A DNA stretch of 64,000 nt. It comes from JACNJF01 sp050288105 (lineage in GTDB: Bacteria; Pseudomonadota; Gammaproteobacteria; GCA-001735895). The notes beneath the pieces were generated by a model, which did not search any database, was not told the DNA's origin, and saw nothing but the letters and a program-made list of their open reading frames with translations. The position numbers were made by a program, and so were the translations under genes. The stretch is taken from NCBI GenBank assembly GCA_050288105.1, contig JBNKDE010000008.1, positions 62,001 to 126,000 on the forward strand, given 5' to 3'. Positions within the stretch are counted from its first letter, which is position 1; each line of letters opens with the position of its first letter. Shown here piece after piece: positions 16,288 to 24,946 of the stretch.

Positions 16288-19112
16288 CCGGTGTTTCTCA
16301 TGCCAGCAGCGATCGCATTTATAGAACTGAGCAGGGCATCCTTCCAGTCTTCGCAATGGTCAGGATCTTTTGCGTCAGCCCTGAATTTGCGTAACAGGTT
16401 GATCTGGATATAGCACAGCGGGTCGAGATAGGGTTCGCGCCGGGTGAGCGACAATTCCAGTGTGGGTTCACTCGACAGCAGTCGTTCCGTTTGGGGAATA
16501 ATCAGCGCATAACGCATGATTTTTTCATGTTCGGTAAAGATCATGCTGTATATCTTGTCTGATAGCTGTTTATTCTGGCACAGGTCCGCGTAATAACGCG
16601 CTGTTTGCATATCTGATTTAAACAATGCCATCTGCGTATTGGATATCATTGCATTAAAAAATGGCCAGTCCTTATACATTTTCTGTAATTTTTTCAGCCC
16701 TTGCTCAGGATGCAATTGCAACCAGGCATCGATGGCTGCGCCCATGCCATACCAGGCGGGCAGGGTATGGCGCGATTGTGCCCAGCCAAATACCCAGGGT
16801 ATCGCGCGTACCGAAGATTTAGACATATCCCCCTTGCGTCGGTGACTGGGTCTCGAGCCGATATTCATCAGGCCGATTTCACTGACTGGTGTAGCCTGGT
16901 AAAAGTATTCAAAGAATCCTTCTGTGTTATCGGTCAGCTCCCGATAGCTTTGCTCAGCGAGCTGAGCCAGTTGCTGCATATCGGCATAATACAGCTCATG
17001 GTTATAGGCATGTTCGCGGATAATATTGAGGCTGGATTTCATCAAACCTGTAATACCCATAGACAGTTCATACAATGCGGTTTCTTCATTACTGTATTTA
17101 CTGGAAAGCACCTCACCCTGCTCAGTAAATTTGATCTGTCCATGAACGGTGTCATGCGGTTGCGACAGTATCGCGTCGTGGGTAGGGCCACCCCCGCGTC
17201 CAATGGTGCCGCCACGTCCATGAAACATGCGACATTTGACTTCATGTTTACGCGTAATTGAGATCACCTTTTTCTGCGCCTGGTAGAGCCCCCAGGCAGC
17301 TGAAACGATACCACCATCTTTACAGGAGTCTGAGTAGCCTAGCATCACTTCCTGGATATTATTAGCTGCTGCGAGCAGTGTCTTATAGAGATCATTACTT
17401 AACAGCTGATTGAGCACATCGTCGATATGGGACAGGTCGTCGATGGTCTCAAACAGGGGGCTGATCTCAATGTGACAGAAATAAACGCCGTTAACCTTAC
17501 CAACCAGACCCGCCAGATAGGCCAGATACATTACCTCCATGATGTGGCTGGCATGGTGTGTCATGGATATGACGTAATTGCCGAAGGCTTCGTTACTGAT
17601 CTCTTCGCGCATCTGGCGCATGGTTTTAAATAACTGTAGTGTTTCCAGCGTATCGGCGCTGAGCGATGATTCGATGGTATCGGGTTTCAGGCCACTGCTA
17701 ATCTGGTTCGCCAGATATTGCAGACGTTCGCTTTCGGGTAAAGCCTGGTAATCGATAATCCCGGCCTGCTGGAGTATTTCATGCACTGCCATGGTATGTC
17801 GGGTTGACTCCTGGCGCACGTCCAGCTTGAGCATGAAGAAACCAAAGGTTTCAACCAGTCGGATCAGGTCTTTTAACTTACCGTTGGCCGATGTGGCGTC
17901 GTTGTGGCTCACCAGTGAGTTGTAAATCAGGTACAGGTCATCGAGGAATTCCTGACTGCTCTGGTAACAATGTATGCTGGGTTCGGTGACTTTACCTTTG
18001 AGCCTGGCCTTCACGGTACGCTGGTTTGAAGTCAGGCGATAATGCATGTAATACAGCTTGCGACGGTAGATCTCCTCTTCAAATCGGTCGCGGGTTTCAT
18101 CAAACGCCTTGATACCCTTGGATTCATCCGCAATCAAGCTCTCCATAAAAGCATCATTCGCGTTACACCAACGTGAGGAGTGAGTCAGGGTTTGAGTGAG
18201 TTCCAGCACTCTGGCACTGTATTCACGCAGGATCTCTTCGGCATGCATACGTAAGGCATTGCTGGTAGTTTCTGCAGTGACATAAGGATTGCCATCGCGG
18301 TCACCGCCAATCCATGATCCGAATTTGATAAAGCTGGGTGGGGTGACAACCGGATTACCCTGATCATCCACGCCGTATACTCGAGAAACCGCGTTTTCGA
18401 TATGGCGGTATTCCATGGCGACAGCCTGGTAGATACCGCGCTGAAAATAAGACAGACCGAGTTTGATTTCGTCGGCGACCTCAGGTCGTTTCTCGCGTAC
18501 TTCGTTGGTTTGCCAGAGTACTTCAATCTGTTCCTGCAGGTGATCGATCAACGCATTTTTTTCATATCCGGTGATACGCACATCGGTCAGATCATCGATA
18601 ATCTCGAAAATCTCTCGCTGCAACTGCATCACCGTTCGGCGTTTGGATTCGGTTGGGTGTGCGGTAAAAACAGGCCGATAGGAGAGCGCATTGAATAGCA
18701 GTGCCAGATCCTGCTGGTCGATACCCTGCTGTTTAAACTCTGAGATGGTCTTAAAAAAGGAACCCTTCCAGTCAGGGTACCCAAGCACTCGCACCGACCG
18801 CCGACGTTGACGATGGTGGAAGTCTTCTTCAGCGATATTAACCAGGCTGAAATAGATCGAAAAGGCCCGGATTACCTGCTCTATGATTTTAGGCGGTAGC
18901 TGCTCTATCAAATTGATCAACTGCAAACGCCTGGCAGCATCGTCCTGTTTGCGTAACTGAATGAAGCCCTTACGCAATTTTTCAACCGCTTTATACACCT
19001 GCGGGTCTTCATGTTTTTTTAGAACATTACCCAGCAGTTTTCCCAGTAACTTGACTCGAGATCTTAATTCCTTGTCTGAACTTGAATAGTTGGTTTCGGC
19101 TATTTCATTCAT
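16284..19112 (-). CDS. ppc: Phosphoenolpyruvate carboxylase
   Basis: Cytoplasmic enzyme that carboxylates PEP with bicarbonate to oxaloacetate, replenishing the TCA cycle. Catalytic motifs are all present: VFTAHPTESKRRTVM with the active-site His (about 150), GSWIGGDRDGNPYVT, the glycine-rich FHGRGGTIGRGGGPTHDA (about 635) and NIGSRPSHRR. The C terminus is MRNTG, keeping the final glycine typical of the enzyme. Length 942 is at the upper end of the bacterial range. The stop overlaps the start of the downstream transporter gene by 4 bp. Confidence 0.97.
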   Translation of the reverse strand: MNEIAETNYSSSDKELRSRVKLLGKLLGNVLKKHEDPQVYKAVEKLRKGFIQLRKQDDAARRLQLINLIEQLPPKIIEQVIRAFSIYFSLVNIAEEDFHHRQRRRSVRVLGYPDWKGSFFKTISEFKQQGIDQQDLALLFNALSYRPVFTAHPTESKRRTVMQLQREIFEIIDDLTDVRITGYEKNALIDHLQEQIEVLWQTNEVREKRPEVADEIKLGLSYFQRGIYQAVAMEYRHIENAVSRVYGVDDQGNPVVTPPSFIKFGSWIGGDRDGNPYVTAETTSNALRMHAEEILREYSARVLELTQTLTHSSRWCNANDAFMESLIADESKGIKAFDETRDRFEEEIYRRKLYYMHYRLTSNQRTVKARLKGKVTEPSIHCYQSSQEFLDDLYLIYNSLVSHNDATSANGKLKDLIRLVETFGFFMLKLDVRQESTRHTMAVHEILQQAGIIDYQALPESERLQYLANQISSGLKPDTIESSLSADTLETLQLFKTMRQMREEISNEAFGNYVISMTHHASHIMEVMYLAYLAGLVGKVNGVYFCHIEISPLFETIDDLSHIDDVLNQLLSNDLYKTLLAAANNIQEVMLGYSDSCKDGGIVSAAWGLYQAQKKVISITRKHEVKCRMFHGRGGTIGRGGGPTHDAILSQPHDTVHGQIKFTEQGEVLSSKYSNEETALYELSMGITGLMKSSLNIIREHAYNHELYYADMQQLAQLAEQSYRELTDNTEGFFEYFYQATPVSEIGLMNIGSRPSHRRKGDMSKSSVRAIPWVFGWAQSRHTLPAWYGMGAAIDAWLQLHPEQGLKKLQKMYKDWPFFNAMISNTQMALFKSDMQTARYYADLCQNKQLSDKIYSMIFTEHEKIMRYALIIPQTERLLSSEPTLELSLTRREPYLDPLCYIQINLLRKFRADAKDPDHCEDWKDALLSSINAIAAGMRNTG

Positions 19113-19174
19113 GGGTATCGTGCCAAAGCAAAAAAGTAGGAACTGAGTGTATCAAACAATTAGGAAAGGGTTAT

Positions 19175-19213
19175 GCATATAGAGATAGAGGATATTGTTC
19201 TACCTCTATATGC
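19175..19213 (-). other. Hairpin between the Met/His-rich protein gene and ppc
   Basis: GCATATAGAG (19175-19184) and CTCTATATGC (19204-19213) are perfect inverse complements separated by 19 bases. The element lies just past the 3' end of the gene at 19230-19823 and before the ppc start at 19112 on the same strand. No T tract follows, so it is a weak terminator candidate at best. It may separate the two transcripts or mark a processing site. Confidence 0.5.
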
Positions 19214-19229
19214 CTCGGATTGGTGCAAA

Positions 19230-19823
19230 TCAGGTTTCTTCCTTTTTTGCTGCTGGAGTTTCTGTGGTTTGTTGTTCGCGAAACTGTTGCAGCATTTGCT
19301 GTTCGTGTTGATCCAGACGCTCGAGCATTTTTTCACGTCTTTTTTCGGCGTCAGACATGATTTCTGCCAGACGGTCAGCCTGGAATTTTTGCATGCGAGC
19401 AAAGTCACGCGCATATTTTTCAGCCGCTTTACGATCACGCTCCAGGTTGGCCTGTAAATCCGCGCGCTGTTTGGCAAAGCGCTGTTTTATTTTTTCCTCA
19501 GTCATAGGCTCAGGAGGTGCCATGCGTGACAGTTCCTCGGGCGTTGGGAATTCAGGTGTAAACTGAGGCTGCATGGGTGGGCGTTGAAAGTCCGGGTGAT
19601 GCATTGGGTAGGGCATATCGGCGGGTGGCATTGCACGGTTGTGCATCATCGGGCTATCCATCATAGGTCCACCTATCATAGGACGATTCATCATCTGTTC
19701 ATGCATCATGGGGTTATGCAGCGGTGCCACCGGGGCTGAGGGTGCTGGTTCCTGAGCGTGTACGGGTGCGTTAAAACTAACGAGTGCCAGAGCGCTGCTA
19801 GAAATAAGGGTCAATATTTTCAT
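19230..19823 (-). CDS. Secreted Met/His/Pro-rich coiled-coil protein, unknown function
   Basis: 197 residues. It has a clear Sec signal peptide (MKILTLISSSALALVSFNAP, cleavage after VHA-QEP). Residues about 35-100 are rich in Met, His and Pro with repeated MM-containing units (NPMMHEQMMNRPM, GGPMMDSPMMHNRAM). Residues about 105-190 form a charged coiled coil (RFAKQRADLQANLERDRKAA). It resembles Spy/CpxP-like or Met-rich periplasmic metal binders only in general layout. Copper or silver handling is a guess. AGGAGA precedes the ATG at good spacing. It stands alone between ppc and an unrelated small gene. Confidence 0.8.
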   Translation of the reverse strand: MKILTLISSSALALVSFNAPVHAQEPAPSAPVAPLHNPMMHEQMMNRPMIGGPMMDSPMMHNRAMPPADMPYPMHHPDFQRPPMQPQFTPEFPTPEELSRMAPPEPMTEEKIKQRFAKQRADLQANLERDRKAAEKYARDFARMQKFQADRLAEIMSDAEKRREKMLERLDQHEQQMLQQFREQQTTETPAAKKEET

Positions 19824-20114
19824 TATTAGGTCTCCTGCTTATGTCGAGTGAGATTTGCTAACATCCTGATCCGCCAGCCAGGCTAGATCGTAATGTTTTT
19901 TAAAATGGTTTAGAACGTGTTAGCAGGCGCTAACAATAACATGACATGCTGTTTCAGCCAACGAAACCAGAGTGAGTCAGATTGCCTCCCGGGTGACCTG
20001 AAAAACGCGCGATAGCGAGAAATTGAGCACTAAATCCCAGCAGGGTTTGTATCTCATCGAGATATCTGTGACTATACTCGCGGAGTTAAATTCAATCATC
20101 ACTGAGGAGTTAAC

Positions 20115-20375
20115 ATGAGCATTCAGAGAAAGGCTGAAAAAGCTGTCAGCCAGCTGGAAGAACTTTTAGCTGAATCCTGGACTAAACAACAGGAGCAAGA
20201 AGCCCGAAAAATCATCGAAGATGCAATGGGAAAAGCGATAAAAGAAGCCTGTGCAGTCAGTAAAAAGGTGATTTCTGAATGCTGTAGCGCTGACCAGGAT
20301 ATGGCGCATAAACTGAATGAAGAAATCAAACTGGCCAGAAAAGCATTAATCGCCAACCTGAATAGCCTGCGCTAA
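20115..20375 (+). CDS. Small helical protein, unknown function
   Basis: 86 residues, almost entirely predicted helix and rich in Lys, Glu and Ala (AVSQLEELLAESWTKQQEQE), with three cysteines in the middle (ACAVSKKVISECCS). No signal peptide or membrane segment is seen. A strong GAGGAG Shine-Dalgarno lies 9 bases before the ATG, and the composition is gene-like. It precedes ispF by 73 bp on the same strand, but a TATAAT box in the gap suggests separate transcription. I do not recognise the family. Confidence 0.75.
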   Translation: MSIQRKAEKAVSQLEELLAESWTKQQEQEARKIIEDAMGKAIKEACAVSKKVISECCSADQDMAHKLNEEIKLARKALIANLNSLR

Positions 20376-20409
20376 CCCTATTCCTCTACTCGCACAGCGG
20401 AATCGGCGT

Positions 20410-20415
20410 TATAAT
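20410..20415 (+). promoter_or_regulatory. Possible -10 box upstream of ispF
   Basis: TATAAT at 20410-20415, 34 bp before the ispF start. A good -35 element at 16-18 bp is not obvious, so this is a weak promoter call supported mainly by the perfect -10 hexamer and its position in the intergenic gap. Confidence 0.35.
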
Positions 20416-20448
20416 CCATGACGATTCAGGTTAACCAGTAAGACAGAT

Positions 20449-20934
20449 ATGACGAATGCCCGCATTGGTCACGGGTTTGATGTTCATGCTTTTGCCGATG
20501 GCAAAGCGATTATACTCGGCGGCGTAGAAATACCTTTTAATAAATCCTTTATTGCGCATTCTGATGGCGATGTGCTGATTCATGCACTGTGCGATGCTAT
20601 GTTGGGTGCTGTTGGAGAAGGCGATATCGGGCAGCATTTCCCGGACAGCGATCCCCAGTATAAGGGGCAGGATAGCCGGATTTTTCTGCAGCAGGTTTAC
20701 CAGATTGTTAGACAGAACGGCTTTCAACTGGTGAATGCAGACATTACTATCATCGCACAGGCACCCAAAATGACGCCACATCTATACGATATGAAGCTGA
20801 ATCTATGTGACGACCTCGATTGTGACCTTTCCTGTATGAATATCAAGGCAACCACCACCGAACATCTGGGGTACATTGGCAGAGGTGAAGGCATTGCGGT
20901 GCATGCTGTCGTACTGCTGGAGAAACTGATATGA
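20449..20934 (+). CDS. ispF: 2-C-methyl-D-erythritol 2,4-cyclodiphosphate synthase
   Basis: Fifth enzyme of the MEP pathway, cyclising CDP-methylerythritol 2-phosphate and releasing CMP. Metal ligands are visible in GHGFDVHAF (Asp and His near residues 10-12) and in HSDGDVLIHALCDAMLG (His near 44), followed by GEGDIGQHFPDSDPQYKG and KATTTEHLGYIGRGEGIAVH near the C terminus. 161 residues is normal. The usual partner ispD is not adjacent in this window. The stop overlaps the nagZ start by 4 bp (ATGA). Confidence 0.97.
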   Translation: MTNARIGHGFDVHAFADGKAIILGGVEIPFNKSFIAHSDGDVLIHALCDAMLGAVGEGDIGQHFPDSDPQYKGQDSRIFLQQVYQIVRQNGFQLVNADITIIAQAPKMTPHLYDMKLNLCDDLDCDLSCMNIKATTTEHLGYIGRGEGIAVHAVVLLEKLI

Positions 20935-21992
20935 GTCTCGGCCCGGTGATGCTGGATGTGGAGGGTTTAACACTCACCCAGCAGGATAAAGATCGACTCC
21001 TGCACCCACAGACGGGTGGCGTTATTCTATTCTCGCGCAATTACCAATCCCCTCAGCAACTGCAGCAACTGGTCAAACAGATTCATCAGTTGCGCTCACC
21101 TCGATTGATTGTCGCGGTTGATCAGGAGGGCGGCAGGGTGCAGCGATTTCGTGAAGGTTTTCAGCGCCTTCCGGCGATGGGGCTGCTCGGCGATCTCTAC
21201 GATGAAGACAGGCAACAGGCCATGAGTATGGCCGAGAACATCGGCTGGATTATGGCTGCTGAACTGCTTTACTACGGTATAGACCTGAGCTTTGCACCGG
21301 TACTCGATCTGGGGCATAAGATCAGTAGCGTGATCGGGGATCGAGCGTTTCATACCCACCCCGAGGCGATTGTCAGGCTGGCAAATGCATTGATTCGCGG
21401 CATGAATAGTGCGGGTATGGAAGCGGTGGGTAAACACTTTCCCGGGCACGGCTCGGTGGAAGGGGATTCTCACCATATGATGCCTTTTGACCGGCGCAGC
21501 GAAGCGACGATTATGTCGCATGACCTGATTCCTTTTCAGCGCGTGATTGATAATCACCTCACTGGCATCATGATGGCACATGTCATCTACGAACAGGTTG
21601 ATCCAGTCGCGGCAGGTTTTTCCAGCCACTGGATTCAACAGGTATTACGTAAGCAACTGGATTTCCAGGGCGTGGTGTTTAGTGATGACCTGAATATGGC
21701 CGGTGCGGAAATCGCTGGTAGCTTCAGCCAGCGCGCGGCAGCTTCGTTGCAGGCGGGTTGCGATATGTTGCTGGTCTGTAACAACCCGCAGGGCGCGGAC
21801 GAGGTACTGGAATCGCTCAGGGATTACAATAACCCGGTTTCACAGCTGCGCCTGGTGCGATTGCATGGTCGTGCGGTAGAAGGTCGAAACCTGTTTCATT
21901 CGACAAAGTGGTATAGCGCCATCCATCGGCTGGCTGAGTTTATGCAGGCAAGAGAGCTGGCGCAAAGCGATGATCTGTTTGAGCAGGGTTGA
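20931..21992 (+). CDS. nagZ: Beta-N-acetylhexosaminidase NagZ
   Basis: Cytosolic GH3 glycosidase that removes GlcNAc from anhydro-muropeptides during peptidoglycan recycling. Signature motifs: KHFPGHGSVEGDSHHMMP (the His/Asp catalytic dyad loop) and FSDDLNMAGAEIAGSFSQRA, with the nucleophile in SDDLNM. Length 353 is typical. There is no signal peptide, as expected. It overlaps ispF by 4 bp. The following 163-bp gap has no strong terminator that I could see. Confidence 0.96.
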   Translation: MSLGPVMLDVEGLTLTQQDKDRLLHPQTGGVILFSRNYQSPQQLQQLVKQIHQLRSPRLIVAVDQEGGRVQRFREGFQRLPAMGLLGDLYDEDRQQAMSMAENIGWIMAAELLYYGIDLSFAPVLDLGHKISSVIGDRAFHTHPEAIVRLANALIRGMNSAGMEAVGKHFPGHGSVEGDSHHMMPFDRRSEATIMSHDLIPFQRVIDNHLTGIMMAHVIYEQVDPVAAGFSSHWIQQVLRKQLDFQGVVFSDDLNMAGAEIAGSFSQRAAASLQAGCDMLLVCNNPQGADEVLESLRDYNNPVSQLRLVRLHGRAVEGRNLFHSTKWYSAIHRLAEFMQARELAQSDDLFEQG

Positions 21993-22155
21993 CACTTTAC
22001 CGCGCATCAGACCGCTTAAATGGCGTATATTTTACAGGCCAGAGGAATTCTGAATGAATACGTTTACCGCAAGGCATAACTGGGTTAAATTCAATTAAAC
22101 TCGAAGCAACACATTCGAAAAAACCGTTCACTTTTAAACCAATGGTCAAAATGGC

Positions 22156-22716
22156 ATGCAGATAAATCAGGCACTGGAAGTCCATCAGGATGCACAGCAA
22201 CTATTCAATACTGAGGAAGTTGATCAGGCAATCGCCAGCCTGGCAAAATTAATAGCACAAGATTACGAACAGACATTCCCCCTGGTTTTGTGTGTGATGA
22301 ATGGTGGACTGTATCTTACTGGCCAGCTTATGCGTTACTGGGATTTCCCGTTGACAGTGGATTATGTGCATGCCACGCGCTACCGGCTATCTACGCTGGG
22401 GCGAGACGTGCTATGGAAAGCCTATCCCCAGAACAGCATTAAGGATCGATACGTGATTATCGTGGACGACATCTTTGATCAGGGATACACCCTGCAGGAA
22501 GTCAAAGCTTACTGCGAAAAGCAGGGTGCAAAAAAATGTATTTCCGCCTTCCTGATCCGTAAATCCCATGACCGTAAAAAAGCAGATATAGAAGCTGATT
22601 ATGTTGCACTGGAGTGTGATGACTATTATGTCTATGGTTCAGGAATGGATTTTCATTCTCATTTTCGAAATATCTCCGGCATTTACGCTATACCGCACGA
22701 AAAGTCGGGCAGGTGA
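22156..22716 (+). CDS. Hypoxanthine-guanine phosphoribosyltransferase
   Basis: Type I phosphoribosyltransferase of 186 residues that converts hypoxanthine or guanine plus PRPP to IMP or GMP. The PRPP loop is YVIIVDDIFDQGYTLQEV (about 110-127), and the flexible active-site region includes VDYVHATRYRLST. The next gene makes hypoxanthine from methylthioinosine, so salvage to IMP is the natural role. The ATG at 22156 has no clear Shine-Dalgarno; a nearby out-of-frame ATG at 22151 was ignored. The stop falls within the Shine-Dalgarno zone of the next gene. Confidence 0.9.
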   Translation: MQINQALEVHQDAQQLFNTEEVDQAIASLAKLIAQDYEQTFPLVLCVMNGGLYLTGQLMRYWDFPLTVDYVHATRYRLSTLGRDVLWKAYPQNSIKDRYVIIVDDIFDQGYTLQEVKAYCEKQGAKKCISAFLIRKSHDRKKADIEADYVALECDDYYVYGSGMDFHSHFRNISGIYAIPHEKSGR

Positions 22717-22721
22717 TCTCT

Positions 22722-23483
22722 ATGAGTGACGAAAACAACAATTTGATTGCAGTTGTGGGTGGTACTGGACTGTACTCCATGATGGACGATTTTGAGCTGA
22801 TCCGGCAGGAGATTGTGAATACGCCCTATGGTGAACCGTCGGGTCCTCTGGTACATGGCCTGTTGCATGGTAAACACGTGGTGTTTCTGGCCCGACACGG
22901 TTTTACTCATCGACTGCCCCCGCACAGGATTAATTACCGAGCCAATATCTGGATGTTCAAAAAAGTCGGTGTCGATAGAATTATTGCGGTAAACGCGGTG
23001 GGTGGCATCAATCCCAATAGTCCTCCAGAAGCGCTGGTTATTCCTGACCAGATTATTGACTATACCTGGGGGCGTGAACATACATTTTATGCAGAGGACC
23101 TGACCCGGGTCGTGCACATAGATTTTACCAGCCCCTATAGCGAGTCATTGCGAAAAACACTGATAACTGCAGGGAAAAACTGTGCACTGAATCTGGTAGA
23201 AAGTGGGGTTTATGGCTGTACTCAGGGGCCTCGCCTGGAAACCAGCGCAGAGATAAAACGTTTACAACAGGATGGTTGTGATCTGGTCGGTATGACGGGT
23301 ATGCCGGAAGCTTCACTGGCTAGAGAGCTTTCCATGCAATATGCCACTATTGCGGTGGTGGCCAACTGGGGTGCTGGCCTGGGTGATGCCGAGATTAGCA
23401 TGGATCAGATAGAAGCATCTCTACAGCGAGGTATGGAATCGGTAAAAACGCTGGTCTCTGAAGCAGTCAAACTTTGCAATTAG
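22722..23483 (+). CDS. S-methyl-5'-thioinosine phosphorylase (MTAP/PNP family)
   Basis: Phosphorolysis of methylthioinosine to hypoxanthine and methylthioribose 1-phosphate, recycling the by-product of polyamine and homoserine-lactone synthesis. Motifs: VVGGTGLYSM at the N terminus (phosphate loop), FLARHGFTHRLPPHRINYRA, NAVGGINPNSPP, and LVGMTGMPEASLAREL, where MPEA is as in the Pseudomonas PA3004 type. ATG 22722 (253 residues) is preferred over GTG 22713 because AGGTGA (22711-22716) is well placed. Context with the phosphoribosyltransferase supports the inosine rather than adenosine substrate, but the specificity is inferred. Confidence 0.88.
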   Translation: MSDENNNLIAVVGGTGLYSMMDDFELIRQEIVNTPYGEPSGPLVHGLLHGKHVVFLARHGFTHRLPPHRINYRANIWMFKKVGVDRIIAVNAVGGINPNSPPEALVIPDQIIDYTWGREHTFYAEDLTRVVHIDFTSPYSESLRKTLITAGKNCALNLVESGVYGCTQGPRLETSAEIKRLQQDGCDLVGMTGMPEASLARELSMQYATIAVVANWGAGLGDAEISMDQIEASLQRGMESVKTLVSEAVKLCN

Positions 23484-23495
23484 GTGATTGTGAGC

Positions 23496-24245
23496 ATGAC
23501 GAAACAGGCTTTTATTTTTGATGTAGATGGTACCCTGGCAGATACCGAACGCGATGGGCACAGGGTCGCTTTCAACCAGGCGTTTGAAGAATCAGGCCTG
23601 AGCTGGTACTGGGATGAAGGAACCTATGGTGAATTGCTCAGTGTTACCGGAGGCAAGGAGCGCATCAGGTACTATGTTGAATTGCGCAATAAACCCGAGC
23701 GCACTAGAGAAGACCTGGATGATTTGATCAAGCGTCTGCATGCACTAAAAACCGAAAAATACGTTAGCCTGCTGGAACACAATGCTATTCCATTAAGACC
23801 TGGCGTTAAACGTTTGCTGGACGAGGCCAGAGCCGAAGGCATACGTCTTGCCATCGCGACGACGACCACACCGCAAAATGTCACCGCGCTGCTGGAAAAT
23901 GCCCTGGGCAGTGATAGTGTCAACTGGTTTGAGGTAATCGGGGCGGGTGACATCGTACCGCATAAAAAACCAGCGCCGGATATCTACCAGTATGTACTGG
24001 AAAAAATGCAGCTGAGTCCCGATCAATGCATTGCTTTTGAAGACTCATTCAATGGCATTAAATCCTCGCAGGCTGCTCAGCTGGATACCATTGTTACCTA
24101 TAATGGCTACACCCGTGATGATGACTTTAATGGTGCAAAACTGATCCTCGACCAATTTGGTGACATTGATAATCCGTCGCAGGTATTACAGCAAAATGGG
24201 CAGCACAGTTACCTGACCGTGGATATGATCAGGCAAGCAGTCTGA
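23496..24245 (+). CDS. CbbY-like HAD hydrolase
   Basis: HAD phosphatase with a C1 cap, about 249 residues. Motif I is FIFDVDGTLADTERDGHRVA (nucleophile and acid/base Asp at residues 9 and 11). The CbbY-type signature VTGGKERIRYYVEL is in the cap. Motif II is in LAIATTTTPQNV, motif III Lys in VPHKKPAPDIY, and motif IV is AFEDSFNGIKSS. CbbY proteins dephosphorylate xylulose 1,5-bisphosphate, a Rubisco inhibitor; no Rubisco gene is in the window, so the substrate is unproven. The start is ambiguous (GTG 23484 or 23490, ATG 23496). The stop overlaps the Nudix start as TGATG. A decayed relative lies at 29443-29608. Confidence 0.88.
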   Translation: MTKQAFIFDVDGTLADTERDGHRVAFNQAFEESGLSWYWDEGTYGELLSVTGGKERIRYYVELRNKPERTREDLDDLIKRLHALKTEKYVSLLEHNAIPLRPGVKRLLDEARAEGIRLAIATTTTPQNVTALLENALGSDSVNWFEVIGAGDIVPHKKPAPDIYQYVLEKMQLSPDQCIAFEDSFNGIKSSQAAQLDTIVTYNGYTRDDDFNGAKLILDQFGDIDNPSQVLQQNGQHSYLTVDMIRQAV

Positions 24246-24802
24246 TGAACTACTGCAGTAGCTGCGGGCAATCTGTCAGCCAGATTATACCCGAAGGTGA
24301 TAACCGCTTACGTTATGTCTGCAATGACTGTGGCACTATTCATTACAGTAACCCCAATAACGTCTGTGGTGCCATTCTTACCAGGGAAAATAAAATTCTG
24401 CTGTGTAAACGAGCAATAGAACCACGTTACGGTTTATGGACATTACCAGCGGGTTTTATGGAAAATGGCGAAACCATTACCGAAGCTGCAGCGCGTGAAA
24501 CTCGCGAAGAAGCCAACGCCGCATCGCATAACTTGAGGCTGTTTGGTGTGTTCAGCCTGCCGCATATTTCACAGGTATACATGATGTTCAAAGGGGAGCT
24601 ATCTGATGGGCAACATTCACCTGGCAGTGAAAGCCTGGAGACTGAATTATTTGCTATTAAAGACATCCCATGGTCGCAGCTTGCTTTTCCGGTTATCGAC
24701 TACAGCCTGCATCTGTTTATCCAGCAACCTGAATTTACTGGTGTGCATACTGCAACAGCCATCAGGCACGCAGATCGAAGTGTCGAGTGGGTGCAACGAT
24801 AG
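24245..24802 (+). CDS. Nudix hydrolase with N-terminal zinc ribbon
   Basis: 185 residues. Four cysteines (Cys4, Cys7, Cys26, Cys29) form a zinc ribbon. A Nudix domain follows with the box GFMENGETITEAAARETREEANA. The final glycine of the usual REXXEEXG pattern is Asn here, while the catalytic glutamates are kept. Proteins of this layout hydrolyse NDP-sugars or ADP-ribose-type substrates; the exact substrate is not evident. It is translationally coupled to the HAD gene by a 1-bp overlap. A decayed copy of the 3' end (EFTGVHTATAIRHADR motif) lies at 29609-29681. Confidence 0.88.
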   Translation: MNYCSSCGQSVSQIIPEGDNRLRYVCNDCGTIHYSNPNNVCGAILTRENKILLCKRAIEPRYGLWTLPAGFMENGETITEAAARETREEANAASHNLRLFGVFSLPHISQVYMMFKGELSDGQHSPGSESLETELFAIKDIPWSQLAFPVIDYSLHLFIQQPEFTGVHTATAIRHADRSVEWVQR

Positions 24803-24946
24803 CGAAGTCCTGAACACGACCTGGCGGGGCGCCGGGTTATTAATGAAGATATTGCTGCAAGTGTCCAGGCGCACTGATATGCGAAGGTGCCGGCACAACC
24901 AGCCTCCATGACATCAGCTGTGCTGTGTAAGCAGGGAAATTAAAGA

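Noticed and set aside
16701..17261. 186-codon reading frame antisense to ppc
   Set aside because: It lies wholly inside the strongly conserved ppc gene, with no homology that I recognise and no Shine-Dalgarno; a shadow frame.
21993..22155. Regulatory element between nagZ and the phosphoribosyltransferase gene
   Set aside because: Only AT-rich sequence with no convincing promoter or dyad could be identified.
24803..24946. Further relic or small gene between the Nudix and DUF2834 genes
   Set aside because: No similarity to other parts of the window and no reading frame with a start signal.
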